Source: Methylocaldum sp002005105 (GTDB lineage Bacteria > Pseudomonadota > Gammaproteobacteria > Methylococcales > Methylococcaceae). Taken from it: 64,000 nucleotides of DNA. The first letter of the stretch is position 1. Every line of letters begins with the position of its first letter. The notes under the pieces are model-generated. The model was given only the letters and a program-made list of their open reading frames with translations. It had not been told where the DNA came from and made no database searches. A program made the translations under genes and the position numbers. The stretch is from NCBI RefSeq assembly GCF_051027545.1, contig NZ_CP194902.1, positions 372,001-436,000 on the forward strand. The letters run 5' to 3'. Shown one piece after another: positions 33,990-43,530 of the stretch.

Positions 33990-35576
33990 CTATTTGATCT
34001 CGGGTGCCGTCGTCCAAGTGTGGTAGGGCGGCGGAGACGGCAAAGTCCATTCCAGACCGTGCTCGTGCGCGCCTTCCCAAACTTCGTCGGTCGCTTTCTC
34101 GCCGCCGCGGATGGCCTTGATGATCACGTAAACGAAAATCAGTTGCGAGAAACCGAAAACGAAGGCACCGACACTCGACCAAGCATTGAATTCCGCAAAC
34201 TGGGTCGCGTAATCCGGAATCCGGCGCGGCATGCCGGCCAGTCCCAAAAAGTGCTGCGGGAAGAACAACAGATTGACCGAGATGGTCGACAGCCAGAAAT
34301 GTAGCTTGCCCAAACGCTCGTCATACATGTGGCCGGTCCACTTGGGCAGCCAGTAATAGGTCGCCGCGAAGAGCGCGAATACCGCACCGGGCACCAACAC
34401 ATAGTGGAAGTGGGCGACGATGAAGTAAGTGTCATGGTACTGGAGGTCGGCAGGCGAAATAGCCATCATCAGCCCAGTGAAGCCTCCCATCGTGAACAGG
34501 ACCACGAAAGCGATGGCGAATAGCATCGGCGTTTCGAAGGTCATCGCGCCTTTCCACATCGTGGAGACCCAGTTGAACACCTTCACCCCGGTGGGCACGG
34601 CGATCAACATCGTGGCGTAGGTGAAATACAGCTCCCCGGCAAGCGGCATGCCGACGGTATACTGGTGATGCGCCCAGACGACGAAAGACAGGAGCCCGAT
34701 CGAAGCCGTGGCATAAACCATCGAGCTGTAACCGAACAGCGGCTTGCGCGCAAACGTCGGGATAATCATGGAAATCACCCCGAACGAGGGCAGAATCATG
34801 ATGTAAACCTCGGGATGCCCGAAGAACCAGAACAAGTGCTGATAAAGCACTGGGTCGCCGCCACCGGCTGCATTAAAGAAGCTCGTGCCGAAGAACTTGT
34901 CGGTCAGGAGCATGGTCACCGCGCCTGCGAACACCGGCATGACGGCGATCAAGAGGAATGCGGTGATGACCCAGGTCCACACGAACAACGGCATCTTCAT
35001 CAGCGTCATGCCGGGCGCGCGCATATTGAACACGGTGACGATGATGTTGATCGCCGCCATGATCGACGAGATACCCAGCAAGTGGACCGAAAAGATGGCA
35101 AACGGCAGATGCGCGCCGCCTTGGAGAACCAGAGGCGGATAGAGCGTCCACCCGGCTGCCGGCGCACCGCCCTCCATGAACAGCGTGCTCGCGAGGAGCA
35201 GCAAGGCGAAAGGCAGAAGCCAGAAACTCCAGTTGTTCAACCGGGGCAAAGCCATATCCGGCGAACCGATCATGATCGGGATCATCCAGTTTGCCAAGCC
35301 TGCAAAAGCCGGCATGACCGCGCCAAACACCATGACCAGGGCGTGCAATGTGGTCATTTGGTTAAAGAACATCGGATCCACGAACTGCATGCCGGGTGCG
35401 AACAGTTCGGCACGAATGACCAGTGCCATAGCGCCTCCGACCAGGAACATGATCAGGGCGGTGGTCATGTATAAGGTTCCGATATCCTTATGGTTGGTAG
35501 TGAACACCCATCTCATGATCCCTTTGGCGGGGCCATGGTCATGATGCTCATCATGAGTTGCCACTGCTGATGACAT
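33990..35576 (-). CDS. ctaD: cytochrome c oxidase subunit I (aa3 type)
   Basis: Catalytic haem a/a3-CuB subunit: reduces O2 to water and pumps protons. 528 residues, 12 membrane helices. FWFFGHPEVYIMILPSFG contains the glutamate and tyrosine of type A1 oxidases and a CuB histidine. MTTLHALVMVFGAVMPAF and AHFHYVL hold haem ligands. The early HDHG stretch is a histidine-rich N-terminus. It follows coxB by 29 nt. Confidence 0.98.
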   Translation of the reverse strand: MSSAVATHDEHHDHGPAKGIMRWVFTTNHKDIGTLYMTTALIMFLVGGAMALVIRAELFAPGMQFVDPMFFNQMTTLHALVMVFGAVMPAFAGLANWMIPIMIGSPDMALPRLNNWSFWLLPFALLLLASTLFMEGGAPAAGWTLYPPLVLQGGAHLPFAIFSVHLLGISSIMAAINIIVTVFNMRAPGMTLMKMPLFVWTWVITAFLLIAVMPVFAGAVTMLLTDKFFGTSFFNAAGGGDPVLYQHLFWFFGHPEVYIMILPSFGVISMIIPTFARKPLFGYSSMVYATASIGLLSFVVWAHHQYTVGMPLAGELYFTYATMLIAVPTGVKVFNWVSTMWKGAMTFETPMLFAIAFVVLFTMGGFTGLMMAISPADLQYHDTYFIVAHFHYVLVPGAVFALFAATYYWLPKWTGHMYDERLGKLHFWLSTISVNLLFFPQHFLGLAGMPRRIPDYATQFAEFNAWSSVGAFVFGFSQLIFVYVIIKAIRGGEKATDEVWEGAHEHGLEWTLPSPPPYHTWTTAPEIK

Positions 35577-35605
35577 AGCACTTCACCTCATCTACTGTTA
35601 ATCGA

Positions 35606-36727
35606 TTAATGTTGCGACTTGATTTCGGACGGCTGAACCATGTCGCCCTTGTTATTGCCGAAGGCGTTCCGCTGATAAGTCACTACGGCGGCGACTTCCA
35701 CCGGATTGAGCGAATCGTCGAATGCAGGCATCATGTCTCCCTTGCCTTTCAGTACGACGTTAAGGTGTTCATCCATCGAGCCGGTCGCAACCGGACTGTC
35801 CTTGATCGCCGGGAAAGTTCCCGGGATGCCTTCGCCATTGGCCTGATGGCAACCCGCGCAACTGGAGTTATAAACCTCCTTCCCTTTCGCCATCAGCTCA
35901 TCCATGGTGAAAGCCTTGGTCGCTTCGGCCTTGACTACTTCAGCCTTAGTCTTCTGCTCGGCAACCCATTGTTTATATTCCTCGTTGGTCTTGGCGATTA
36001 CGACAATAGGCATGAAGCCATGATCGCGGCCGCAAAGTTCCGCGCACTGCCCGCGGTAAATGCCCGGTTTCTCGATCTTCGCCCAAGCGTCGGTCACGAA
36101 GCCTGGAATGGTATCTTTCTTCCAGCCGAGGTCAGGTACCCACCAGGAGTGGATCACGTCGGCGCCCGTGAACAGAAACCGTATCTTTTTGTTGACCGGG
36201 ACCACCAAAGGATTATCGACGTTCAGCAGATAATTAGGGATTGAGGCGGGATCGATATTGGCACCCAATTGGCGGGCTTCATTGCTTTTGGCATCCAAGG
36301 TACTGAAGAAATCGATGCCTTCGTCGAGATATTCATAGCGCCACTTCCACTGATAGCCGGTGACCTTGACGGTCATGTCCGCTCCACTGGTGTCATAAGC
36401 CTTGACCATCACGCTGGTTGCCGGGATAGCCATGCCCAAAAGAATGAGGAAAGGAATAACCGTCCAAACGATTTCGAGTTTTGTATTTTCGTGAAACTGC
36501 GCCGGCACCACTCCTTTGGATTTCCGGTGATGCATGATCGAGTAAATCATGAGGCCGTACACGCCTACGCCGATCACTACGCAAATCCACAGAATCAACA
36601 TGTGTAAATCGTGGATATCGCGGCTGACCTCGGTGACGCCCGGCGTCATGTTAAGTGCATAGTCGGCGTGCGCTTCCCCCCATAACACTAACCCCAACCC
36701 AGCAAGCAGTCGTCTTATCTTATTCAC
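35606..36727 (-). CDS. coxB: cytochrome c oxidase subunit II with fused cytochrome c domain
   Basis: 373 residues: signal peptide, two membrane helices (about 42-64 and 88-108), and the cupredoxin domain with the CuA site Cys228/Cys232 in GQCAELCGRDHGFM. A C-terminal cytochrome c domain has CAGCH (Cys290, Cys293, His294) and the likely methionine ligand in MMPAFDD. This is a caa3-like arrangement: the oxidase carries its own haem c electron entry. An alanine/lysine/glutamate-rich linker joins the domains. Confidence 0.96.
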   Translation of the reverse strand: MNKIRRLLAGLGLVLWGEAHADYALNMTPGVTEVSRDIHDLHMLILWICVVIGVGVYGLMIYSIMHHRKSKGVVPAQFHENTKLEIVWTVIPFLILLGMAIPATSVMVKAYDTSGADMTVKVTGYQWKWRYEYLDEGIDFFSTLDAKSNEARQLGANIDPASIPNYLLNVDNPLVVPVNKKIRFLFTGADVIHSWWVPDLGWKKDTIPGFVTDAWAKIEKPGIYRGQCAELCGRDHGFMPIVVIAKTNEEYKQWVAEQKTKAEVVKAEATKAFTMDELMAKGKEVYNSSCAGCHQANGEGIPGTFPAIKDSPVATGSMDEHLNVVLKGKGDMMPAFDDSLNPVEVAAVVTYQRNAFGNNKGDMVQPSEIKSQH

Positions 36728-36767
36728 GGAGCCCTCTCCTCAGTCTATAGAAATGCTTTGTGTCTAA

Positions 36768-37256
36768 TCATTTGCTATCAAACAAAATCTTTCGCAATTC
36801 GCTCGCGAGCGCCGCGCGCTCGGGCTCGGGCTCGGCCAAAAATCGGCCGATTTCAATTTCCTTTCCATGGGAGCGAAACGACAAACGGCTTGGGTACCCT
36901 TTTATCGGCGATTCAGTCCAATCGAGCGCAACCCATGCGCGCTGGAATCGGTAGATCTGCTCCGGTGTGCCATAACCTCGCTCCAACTGAACCAAGGTCT
37001 CCGTGACCGTAATGACTTCGCGAATCCTACAGTTTCTCAGACCAAGCCTGAAGCAATAGGCCAATAGAACCCATTCCGCCCCGGAAAATGGCAACACGAG
37101 CCACGCACCCATCGATGCAAAGCTCCCTGCGATAACCGCCATCACCAAGGCGATTCCGAGCATCAGAAACGATGCTTGACGACCGTTTAGGGACGCATTC
37201 GGCGTCAGTACGAATCGTTGGCTGCCAGGCCTAGCATCCCGTCCTGACTCGATCAT
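36768..37256 (-). CDS. DUF2244 integral membrane protein
   Basis: 162 residues from ATG 37256, which has GGAAG 5 nt upstream; the earlier GTG at 37277 is not preferred. Two adjacent membrane helices at about 27-67, then a soluble beta-rich part with WVALDW and PSRLSFRSHGKEIEIGRFL. DUF2244 genes are often found with cytochrome oxidase genes; the role is unknown. It lies 40 nt before coxB on the same strand and may be the first gene of the oxidase operon. Confidence 0.8.
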   Translation of the reverse strand: MIESGRDARPGSQRFVLTPNASLNGRQASFLMLGIALVMAVIAGSFASMGAWLVLPFSGAEWVLLAYCFRLGLRNCRIREVITVTETLVQLERGYGTPEQIYRFQRAWVALDWTESPIKGYPSRLSFRSHGKEIEIGRFLAEPEPERAALASELRKILFDSK

Positions 37257-37381
37257 TCGAACTTCCGACCTCGGCACGATTCATGAGTCGGACACCAACT
37301 CGAGTCCGGGCTCAAACAGAACCAAAAACACCTGAGAAAACCGGCCTGCAGCTAGCGCAGCTTAAGCCGCGAGACTGTAAC

Positions 37382-38089
37382 TTATGAATACAGCGCATGC
37401 AAGATTTTATCCTTTACCACAGTAGGGAAAATATCCCGCGCAACAAACTCTTTCTCACTATTAAACGGCACGACGGCCAGCAACGGCCAATCGAGCGAAT
37501 GATCCAAGGTCTCGATATTTTCGGTAGACAATAAAAAATCCGGTTCGATTTGGTTGGCAATCCAGCCTATACAATTCGCGCCGGCATTTTCGATCGCACA
37601 CTGGGTCAGCAAAGCATGATTCAGACAACCGAGACGCAAACCCACCACAAGCAACACAGGGAGGTCGAGCACCCTGACTAGATCGGCCACCCGTTGCCGC
37701 TCGTTCAAAGGCACCTCCCAGCCGCCGACACCTTCCACCACCACGTAGTCGGCGGACCCGGCCAATTCCTCGTAGACCTGCAGAATACGCTGAAAGTCGA
37801 TTTCTCGGCCCGCCTTCCTGGCGGCGATATGGGGCGAAACCGGGAGTTCGAAAACGAATGGATTGACCTGATTGTAGTCCGGCCGAATCGACGCATTCGC
37901 CTGAAGCGACAAGGCATCCTCGTTGACCAACCGTCCATCCTGCCAAAATGCTCCGGTCGCCACCGGCTTCATGGCCGCCACTTTCAGTCCCGTGTCCTGT
38001 AACAGCCGCATCAACCCCAAGCTTATGATTGTCTTGCCGACACCGGTGTCGGTACCCGTCACGAAGATACCGCGCGCCTTCAACGACAT
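37382..38089 (-). CDS. bioD: dethiobiotin synthetase
   Basis: ATP-dependent closure of the ureido ring of dethiobiotin. About 235 residues from ATG 38089 (a GTG at 38110 would add seven). P-loop FVTGTDTGVGKTI; the KPVATG motif binds substrate; VEGVGGWEVPL is the second conserved block. The start overlaps the end of bioC, indicating translational coupling. Last gene of the bio cluster. Confidence 0.96.
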   Translation of the reverse strand: MSLKARGIFVTGTDTGVGKTIISLGLMRLLQDTGLKVAAMKPVATGAFWQDGRLVNEDALSLQANASIRPDYNQVNPFVFELPVSPHIAARKAGREIDFQRILQVYEELAGSADYVVVEGVGGWEVPLNERQRVADLVRVLDLPVLLVVGLRLGCLNHALLTQCAIENAGANCIGWIANQIEPDFLLSTENIETLDHSLDWPLLAVVPFNSEKEFVARDIFPTVVKDKILHALYS

Positions 38090-38925
38090 TTCGCGGGACC
38101 TCTGGCACACCCATAAACGACCTCGAAGGTGGCCTCCAGACCACTGCCGCCCGATTGCCGTTCATAGGCCGCGATCATGCGCCGCAACGCGCCCTTGCCG
38201 GTTAAATGGCGCGGTCTGTCTAGCGTTACATTATGAGCGCCAAGGCCCTTCAATTCTCGCATCAGTTCATAAACCGAGCCGTACTCCAGCCTATGGACCT
38301 CGGCGGCGACATCGATTTCCTGGAATCCCGCCTCTCGCAGGGCCGACCTCACCGCCGCAGAATCGCCGAACCGATTGACGTGGGAGTAATCGTCGACCGA
38401 TGCCCATGCGGACCGAAGCTCCTTCAGCGTCTCGGCACCAAACGTGCTGAAAAGAGCGACGCCGCCCGGCCTCAAGACGCGCCCGATTTCGCGAAATACG
38501 GAGTCGAGGCCGGAACACCATTGAATCGCCACATTGGAAAAAACCAGGTCGATCGAACGGTCCCGAAAGGGCATTGCCTCGGCATCGCCGCATACCAACC
38601 GTCCGGCCCCCGACTCGCCATACCGCGACTTGGCGAAACGCAGCATGCCTTCAGCGATATCCAAAGCCACGAGATCCGCTTTTGGATACAGCTCAATCAG
38701 CCGTGTCGCCAAATACCCGGTTCCGGAACCAGCATCCACGATTCTCTCCGGACCGAGGCTCATACCTGCCAAACGGGACAGCAGCTTCTCGCCTACCCTG
38801 CGCTGCAATTCAGCAAGTCCGTCATAACGTTCCGCGGCTGCGCCAAAAGAACGACCGATCAACCGCTTATCGGGACGGCCGTCGGAGCCGCATTCGCTGG
38901 TTGGCAAAGATTCAACAGCCATCAT
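38080..38925 (-). CDS. bioC: malonyl-[acyl-carrier protein] O-methyltransferase BioC
   Basis: Methylates the free carboxyl of malonyl-ACP so that the fatty-acid enzymes can extend it to pimeloyl-ACP methyl ester. From ATG 38925 about 281 residues; longer readings run into bioH. The family opening IGRSFGAAAERYDGLAELQRRVGEKL (in parts) leads to the SAM site IVDAGSGTGYLA. FSNVAIQWC and GGVALFSTFG follow. It overlaps bioH by 14 nt. Confidence 0.94.
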   Translation of the reverse strand: MMAVESLPTSECGSDGRPDKRLIGRSFGAAAERYDGLAELQRRVGEKLLSRLAGMSLGPERIVDAGSGTGYLATRLIELYPKADLVALDIAEGMLRFAKSRYGESGAGRLVCGDAEAMPFRDRSIDLVFSNVAIQWCSGLDSVFREIGRVLRPGGVALFSTFGAETLKELRSAWASVDDYSHVNRFGDSAAVRSALREAGFQEIDVAAEVHRLEYGSVYELMRELKGLGAHNVTLDRPRHLTGKGALRRMIAAYERQSGGSGLEATFEVVYGCARGPAKCR

Positions 38926-39718
38926 GTCTTGCGACGAAATCCGTAATGAACGAGGCGGTCTCCGCGGGATGCGTGAGAAACGGCAGATGGGCCGCCCCAT
39001 CGATCACATGCAATTCGCTTCGAGGGTTCAGCGCTTGCATCGACGCCCCGGCGGACTTGGGAACCAATCGGTCTCGCGCCCCCAGAATAATCAAGCTGGG
39101 AACGATTGATCGACGCAAGACTTCGCGCAAATCGGCCTGCCGCAGCAAATTCAACCCGCTGTGCAGCGCCGCCCCATCGGGGGGATCGCATTCCGCCACT
39201 TTCGCCGCCAACTCCTTGACCAGTAGCCTCGCGTTCTCCATGCCGAAGATTTGAAGCCCGAGAAAATGCCGGATCGTGCCTTCATAATCCTCTTCCAAGG
39301 CTGAAGCAAACTCCGCGAGCAGCGCGGGATCGACGCCCGGCCAATCGTTTTCCGCTCCGCGGTTCTTCGAGTCGGCCACGAAACGCGCACTTCCGGCCAC
39401 GACGATGATGCTTTTCGCGCGGGTCGGGTATTGATCCGCAATATGCAGCACGGGCAAAGCTCCCAGCGACCAACCCAGCCAGTGGGCACGCTCCGGCGCG
39501 GTCTCCATCAAGGCATCGGCAAGATGATCGATGGAAAAGTCGGCGATGTTTTCGCTGCGCCCATGCCCCGGAAGGTCGACCAAAGTGACCCGAGCCTTGG
39601 CGGCCAGCATCTCCGCAAAATCCCGCCAAATACCGCTGTGCATTCCCCAGCCATGCACCATCACGAGATCCGGCCCTTGACCGAAAGTTTCCCGGTACAA
39701 CAGATCTCGCTTTCTCAT
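38912..39718 (-). CDS. bioH: pimeloyl-[acyl-carrier protein] methyl ester esterase BioH
   Basis: Hydrolyses pimeloyl-ACP methyl ester and so ends the BioC/BioH detour. The 268-residue alpha/beta hydrolase shows VMVHGWGMHSGIW near the oxyanion hole and nucleophile Ser84 in LGWSLGALPV. The catalytic aspartate is in ILGARDRLVP and the histidine in GAAHLPFLTHP. Overlaps bioF by 4 nt (ATGA). Confidence 0.94.
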   Translation of the reverse strand: MRKRDLLYRETFGQGPDLVMVHGWGMHSGIWRDFAEMLAAKARVTLVDLPGHGRSENIADFSIDHLADALMETAPERAHWLGWSLGALPVLHIADQYPTRAKSIIVVAGSARFVADSKNRGAENDWPGVDPALLAEFASALEEDYEGTIRHFLGLQIFGMENARLLVKELAAKVAECDPPDGAALHSGLNLLRQADLREVLRRSIVPSLIILGARDRLVPKSAGASMQALNPRSELHVIDGAAHLPFLTHPAETASFITDFVARHDGC

Positions 39719-40950
39719 CCCGAATGACCTGCGGGAGACGGGAGGGCCTCGTTGGTCATACTACGATCCTCACCCCCGTTGCTGCCGAATGTTTCAAGCG
39801 GCAGATCGGCCAGCGCCCCCAAAAGCCGGTCCACCTGAGCCTCGGTATGCTCGGCGGTAAATGTGAAACGCAAGCGCGCCGTACCCGCCGGAACGGTCGG
39901 CGGCCGAATGGCGGCGGCCAGGAAGCCGGCGGACAGCAAGACCTCGCTCGCTCGCACGGCGCTTTGATTGTCGCCTACCACGATCGGCTGAATCGGGGTA
40001 TCGGATTCCATGAGACGCAGCCCTATCTGCGCAGCCCCGGTGCGGAAGCGATGTACCAGACCGTTCACTCTGTCCCGCCGCCAGGATTCTTCCCGAATCA
40101 GGCGCAGGCTGGCCCGGGTTGCTTCCGCCACGGCTTGAGGCATGGCCGTCGTGTAAATATAGGTACGGCCGCGCTGGATCAGAAACTCGATAAGATCTGC
40201 GCTACCGGCGACGAATGCGCCGAAGGTGCCGAATGCCTTTCCGAGAGTGCCGACGAGCACCGGCACATCGTCCGGAGTCAAACCGAGCCGAGCCAGGCTG
40301 CCGCGCCCGCCGTCGCCCGTTACCCCGAGACCGTGGGCATCGTCGATCATCAGCAAAGCGCTCCGTTGCCGGGCCAACGCCGCCAAAGCGGGAAGCGGAG
40401 CGAGATCGCCATCCATGCTGAATACTCCGTCGCTCGCTATGAGACATCGCTTTCCGGCGGAGAGCTCCAGCTCGCGCCCCAGCGCCGCAGGATCGGAATG
40501 GGGATAACGCTTGAGCCGGGCGCCCGAAAGCAGCGCAGCGTCGAGCAACGAGGCATGATTGAGGCGATCCTCGAAAACCTCATCGCCGCGCCTCGCTAAA
40601 GCCGAAATCACGCCGAGATTGGCCATGTAGCCGGTGGAAAACAGCAAGGCGCGTTCCCGGCCGGTAAATTCGGCCAGTTCTTCCTCCAATGCATGATGAG
40701 CGCGACCGTGGCCGCAGACCAGATGAGCCGCGCCGGCCCCGACGCCATAGCGCTCGGCTCCCTGCCGGAACGCTGCGACGACGGCCGGATGGTTCGCGAG
40801 CCCAAGATAGTCGTTGCTGCAAAAATTGACCACACGCCGTCCGTCGACGGTGACTTCGGCGCCCTGAGGCCCTTCGACGACCCGGCGCCGACGGTAGAGC
40901 CCCCGCTTTTCGATCTCGTCGAGCTGACCGCGCAGCCAGTTACGCCACAT
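39715..40950 (-). CDS. bioF: 8-amino-7-oxononanoate synthase
   Basis: PLP-dependent decarboxylative condensation of pimeloyl-ACP with L-alanine. 411 residues with VNFCSNDYLGLANHP, the DDAHGLGVTGDGGRG motif, and the PLP lysine in GTLGKAFGTFGAF. Length is slightly above the usual 385 or so because of a charged C-terminal tail (GSNGGEDRSMTNEALPSPAGHSG, in parts). Follows bioB by 35 nt. Confidence 0.96.
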   Translation of the reverse strand: MWRNWLRGQLDEIEKRGLYRRRRVVEGPQGAEVTVDGRRVVNFCSNDYLGLANHPAVVAAFRQGAERYGVGAGAAHLVCGHGRAHHALEEELAEFTGRERALLFSTGYMANLGVISALARRGDEVFEDRLNHASLLDAALLSGARLKRYPHSDPAALGRELELSAGKRCLIASDGVFSMDGDLAPLPALAALARQRSALLMIDDAHGLGVTGDGGRGSLARLGLTPDDVPVLVGTLGKAFGTFGAFVAGSADLIEFLIQRGRTYIYTTAMPQAVAEATRASLRLIREESWRRDRVNGLVHRFRTGAAQIGLRLMESDTPIQPIVVGDNQSAVRASEVLLSAGFLAAAIRPPTVPAGTARLRFTFTAEHTEAQVDRLLGALADLPLETFGSNGGEDRSMTNEALPSPAGHSG

Positions 40951-40985
40951 GTACTTTCAGCAATTCCGAGCTTTCGGAAAAACGC

Positions 40986-42002
40986 TCAAGCGTGATCGAC
41001 GCATCCGGACATCCGAATCCCGAGGCGCCGGAAAAGCCGCTTATCGTTCTCGACGGTCGGATTTTCCGTCGTCAAAAGCTTTTCGCCGTAGAAAATGGAG
41101 TTGGCGCCGGCGAGGAAACACAGCGCTTGGATTTCATCGCTCATATCCGTACGCCCGGCGGACAAACGCACCCGCGATTTCGGCATTAGGATGCGCGCCA
41201 CGGCGACCGTCCTCACGAAAACGAAAGAATCCAGCCTGGACGCCCCGGCCAAGGGCGTGCCCTCCACCTGAACCAGCATGTTGATGGGCACGCTCTCGGG
41301 ATGTTTCGGCAGATTCGCCAATTCGAGAAGCAGCCCTGCGCGGTCCCGGTCGCTCTCCCCCATTCCGACGATTCCGCCGCAGCACACGTTGATCCCGGCA
41401 TCGCGTACGCGCTCCAGCGTATCGAGACGGTCCTGATAGGTGCGGGTTGTAATGATCTTGGAGTAATACTCTTCCGAGGTGTCCAGATTGTGGTTGTAAT
41501 AGTCGAGCCCGGACTCTTTCAGCCGCTGCGTCTGGCCGTCCGTGAGCATGCCCAGAGTGACGCAGGTTTCCAGTCCCAAAGCTTTCACGCCCTCGATCAT
41601 CTCGCAAACCCGCTCGACGTCGCGGTCTTTCGGACTGCGCCAGGCCGCCCCCATGCAAAACCGGGTTGCGCCCTGGTCTTTGGCCACGCGCGCCGCGTTC
41701 AGCACCTCGTCCAAAGGCATCAAATCTTCGCGCTTCAAATCCGTATCGTAACGGGCGCTCTGCGGACAGTAGGCGCAGTCCTCCGAACAAGCGCCGGTTT
41801 TGATGCTCAGGAGACTGCTGACCTGAACCTCGTTCGGATCGAAATGTTGCCGGTGAACGGTTTGCGCCCGATAGACGAGATCGTTGAACGGCAAAGCAAA
41901 CAATGCCTCGACCTCATCCAATCGCCAGTCGTGACGCAGCGGACTGTCCGAAAAATACGCTTGGGCCGCTGCATTCAACTGGAACTCTTCTGCTATTTTC
42001 AT
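40986..42002 (-). CDS. bioB: biotin synthase
   Basis: Radical-SAM enzyme that inserts sulfur into dethiobiotin. 338 residues from ATG 42002, preceded by GGAG with a 5-nt spacer; the longer frame from 42092 lacks family similarity. CxxxCxxC at Cys72, Cys76 and Cys79 (ACSEDCAYCPQS). The [2Fe-2S] ligand region includes CVTLGML and GINVCCGGIVGMGE. First gene of bioB-F-H-C-D; divergent from comF with a 74-nt shared promoter region. No bioA or birA here. Confidence 0.97.
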   Translation of the reverse strand: MKIAEEFQLNAAAQAYFSDSPLRHDWRLDEVEALFALPFNDLVYRAQTVHRQHFDPNEVQVSSLLSIKTGACSEDCAYCPQSARYDTDLKREDLMPLDEVLNAARVAKDQGATRFCMGAAWRSPKDRDVERVCEMIEGVKALGLETCVTLGMLTDGQTQRLKESGLDYYNHNLDTSEEYYSKIITTRTYQDRLDTLERVRDAGINVCCGGIVGMGESDRDRAGLLLELANLPKHPESVPINMLVQVEGTPLAGASRLDSFVFVRTVAVARILMPKSRVRLSAGRTDMSDEIQALCFLAGANSIFYGEKLLTTENPTVENDKRLFRRLGIRMSGCVDHA

Positions 42003-42076
42003 GGCTACTCCGGGAAAGACTTGAACTATGGCCGGAACCGGCGACTGAACGCTGTCAACTTCAAAAACGGAAAAAC

Positions 42077-42769
42077 GTGAACAAGTGGCCAAACATTATA
42101 CAGAATTGGCTGTATCCACCCACCTGTTTGTTATGCGGCGATCCGGGCGGCAATGGCATCGATCTTTGCCGGGGCTGCCGGCAATCTTTGCCTTACAACA
42201 TCATGGCATGCCCGCGCTGCGCCATTCCCATCGAGTCCCCCGTGCCGCACCTCTGCGGAAGCTGTCAGAAAAAGCCCCCGGTTTTCCACTCGGCATTCGC
42301 CGTGTTTCGTTACGAGGAGCCCGTCCGCCACCTGATTCATTCGCTGAAATTCGGCGCCCGTTATCCTTGCGGGCGGCTCTTGGGCATTCTAATGGCGGAA
42401 AAACTGGCGGCACTGAAAGAAACGCCCTGCGCCATCATGCCGGTTCCGCTCCATCCTAGCCGGTACCGCCAACGGGGATTCAACCAGGCCATCGAGATCG
42501 CACGTACGGTTTCGCGCCGCTTGGACATTCCGCTCGATCTCCACAGCTGCCGCCGCATCTGCGCGACCGCCGCCCAAGCAGAACTTCCCGCCAAACAGCG
42601 CCGCAAGAACCTGCGCAACGCCTTCGCGGTTGAAACGCCGATCGAGCATCGGCACGTAGCCATTTTGGATGATGTCATCACCACCGGTGCAACGGCGAAG
42701 GAGCTTGCCGGGGCGTTACGCCGGGCAGGTGTTGCTAGAGTCGATGTTTGGGCGTGTGCGCGGGCTTGA
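42077..42769 (+). CDS. comF: ComF family phosphoribosyltransferase-like protein
   Basis: 230 residues from GTG 42077. Zinc-ribbon-like cysteines in CLLCG, LCRGC, ACPRC and HLCGSCQKK are followed by a type I phosphoribosyltransferase domain with RQRGFNQAIEIAR and the PRPP loop VAILDDVITTGATAKE. ComF is needed for DNA uptake in naturally competent bacteria; in other bacteria it may act in DNA metabolism. Longer readings run into the bioB coding region and are rejected. Head-to-head with bioB is a common pairing in gammaproteobacteria. Confidence 0.9.
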   Translation: MNKWPNIIQNWLYPPTCLLCGDPGGNGIDLCRGCRQSLPYNIMACPRCAIPIESPVPHLCGSCQKKPPVFHSAFAVFRYEEPVRHLIHSLKFGARYPCGRLLGILMAEKLAALKETPCAIMPVPLHPSRYRQRGFNQAIEIARTVSRRLDIPLDLHSCRRICATAAQAELPAKQRRKNLRNAFAVETPIEHRHVAILDDVITTGATAKELAGALRRAGVARVDVWACARA

Positions 42770-43032
42770 CCTGAGGTTTGAATAATTTTCCTTAAAAAAC
42801 AATCTCCTTAGTTTGAAGCACCACAAACATGCTGCGCTTCGCTCTCTTGGATTGAGGTTTTGGCATGAGCCGATACGCTTCCCCAAATTCTTGGTGCTTA
42901 CAAGGCTTCACCGTTTTGTGGAACACATTATTAAAAGCTCTTGGTTTGTAAACCATGGGAACGATGGGTAGAATTCCGGAGTTATAACATCCGCTTTTGC
43001 ACTGGCCGATCTGTCATTTTGTTCGAGAAATA

Positions 43033-43413
43033 ATGCAGCCTTGGGTATCCACAACAATCGATTCATCCTTTCCCAAGGAACGTATCGGCTTAGTCGTACT
43101 AATCGCCTTTTTCTGCGCGCTCATTCTGATTTCCCGCTTCCAATTCCTTGTCGATTTTCCTCATTTGGCACCCGCTGCCGCAGAATCCGTCGCACAGGAA
43201 AGCAATAAGTCCGATCCTCATAAAGATCGCGTACCATCCGCCAAACATCAGACGTGCGCCGACGACGACGACGATCATGACCCCGACCGTTACCTGCTCC
43301 CTTTTTACTGTTATCCGTTGTCGCGTCCTCTTGCGAAGATTCTCGCGGCCAGCGAGAACGTAACGACGGGCTGGATTTCCAAACCGACAGTCCCACCTCC
43401 GCGCCGACTCTGA
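43033..43413 (+). CDS. small membrane protein with acidic/histidine patch, upstream of metal efflux operon
   Basis: About 126 residues from ATG 43033. One membrane helix at about 18-36 precedes a polar part with TCADDDDDHDPDRYLLPFYCYP, a plausible metal-binding patch, and a proline/arginine-rich end. I do not recognise the family. It occupies the place upstream of czcC where small periplasmic metal-response proteins (such as CzcI) are found elsewhere, but no similarity to these is evident. It could be non-coding; the composition of the membrane segment argues for a gene. Confidence 0.45.
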   Translation: MQPWVSTTIDSSFPKERIGLVVLIAFFCALILISRFQFLVDFPHLAPAAAESVAQESNKSDPHKDRVPSAKHQTCADDDDDHDPDRYLLPFYCYPLSRPLAKILAASENVTTGWISKPTVPPPRRL

Positions 43414-43530
43414 TTCATCATCTTCTGTTTTGATCGGCGGCAGGCATTGATCGGCCGCCGAAGCGAGCACAGCGGCTCCGATCCGCCGTGTGATCGCGCC
43501 TGTTCCAAACTTAGAAGCTTGAGGACATGA

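Noticed and set aside
34665..35474. Long plus-strand frame opposite ctaD
   Set aside because: Antisense shadow of the highly conserved oxidase subunit I gene.
42997..43032. Longer start (TTG or other) for the small protein upstream of czcC
   Set aside because: ATG 43033 is the first ATG and gives a clean N-terminus before the membrane helix.
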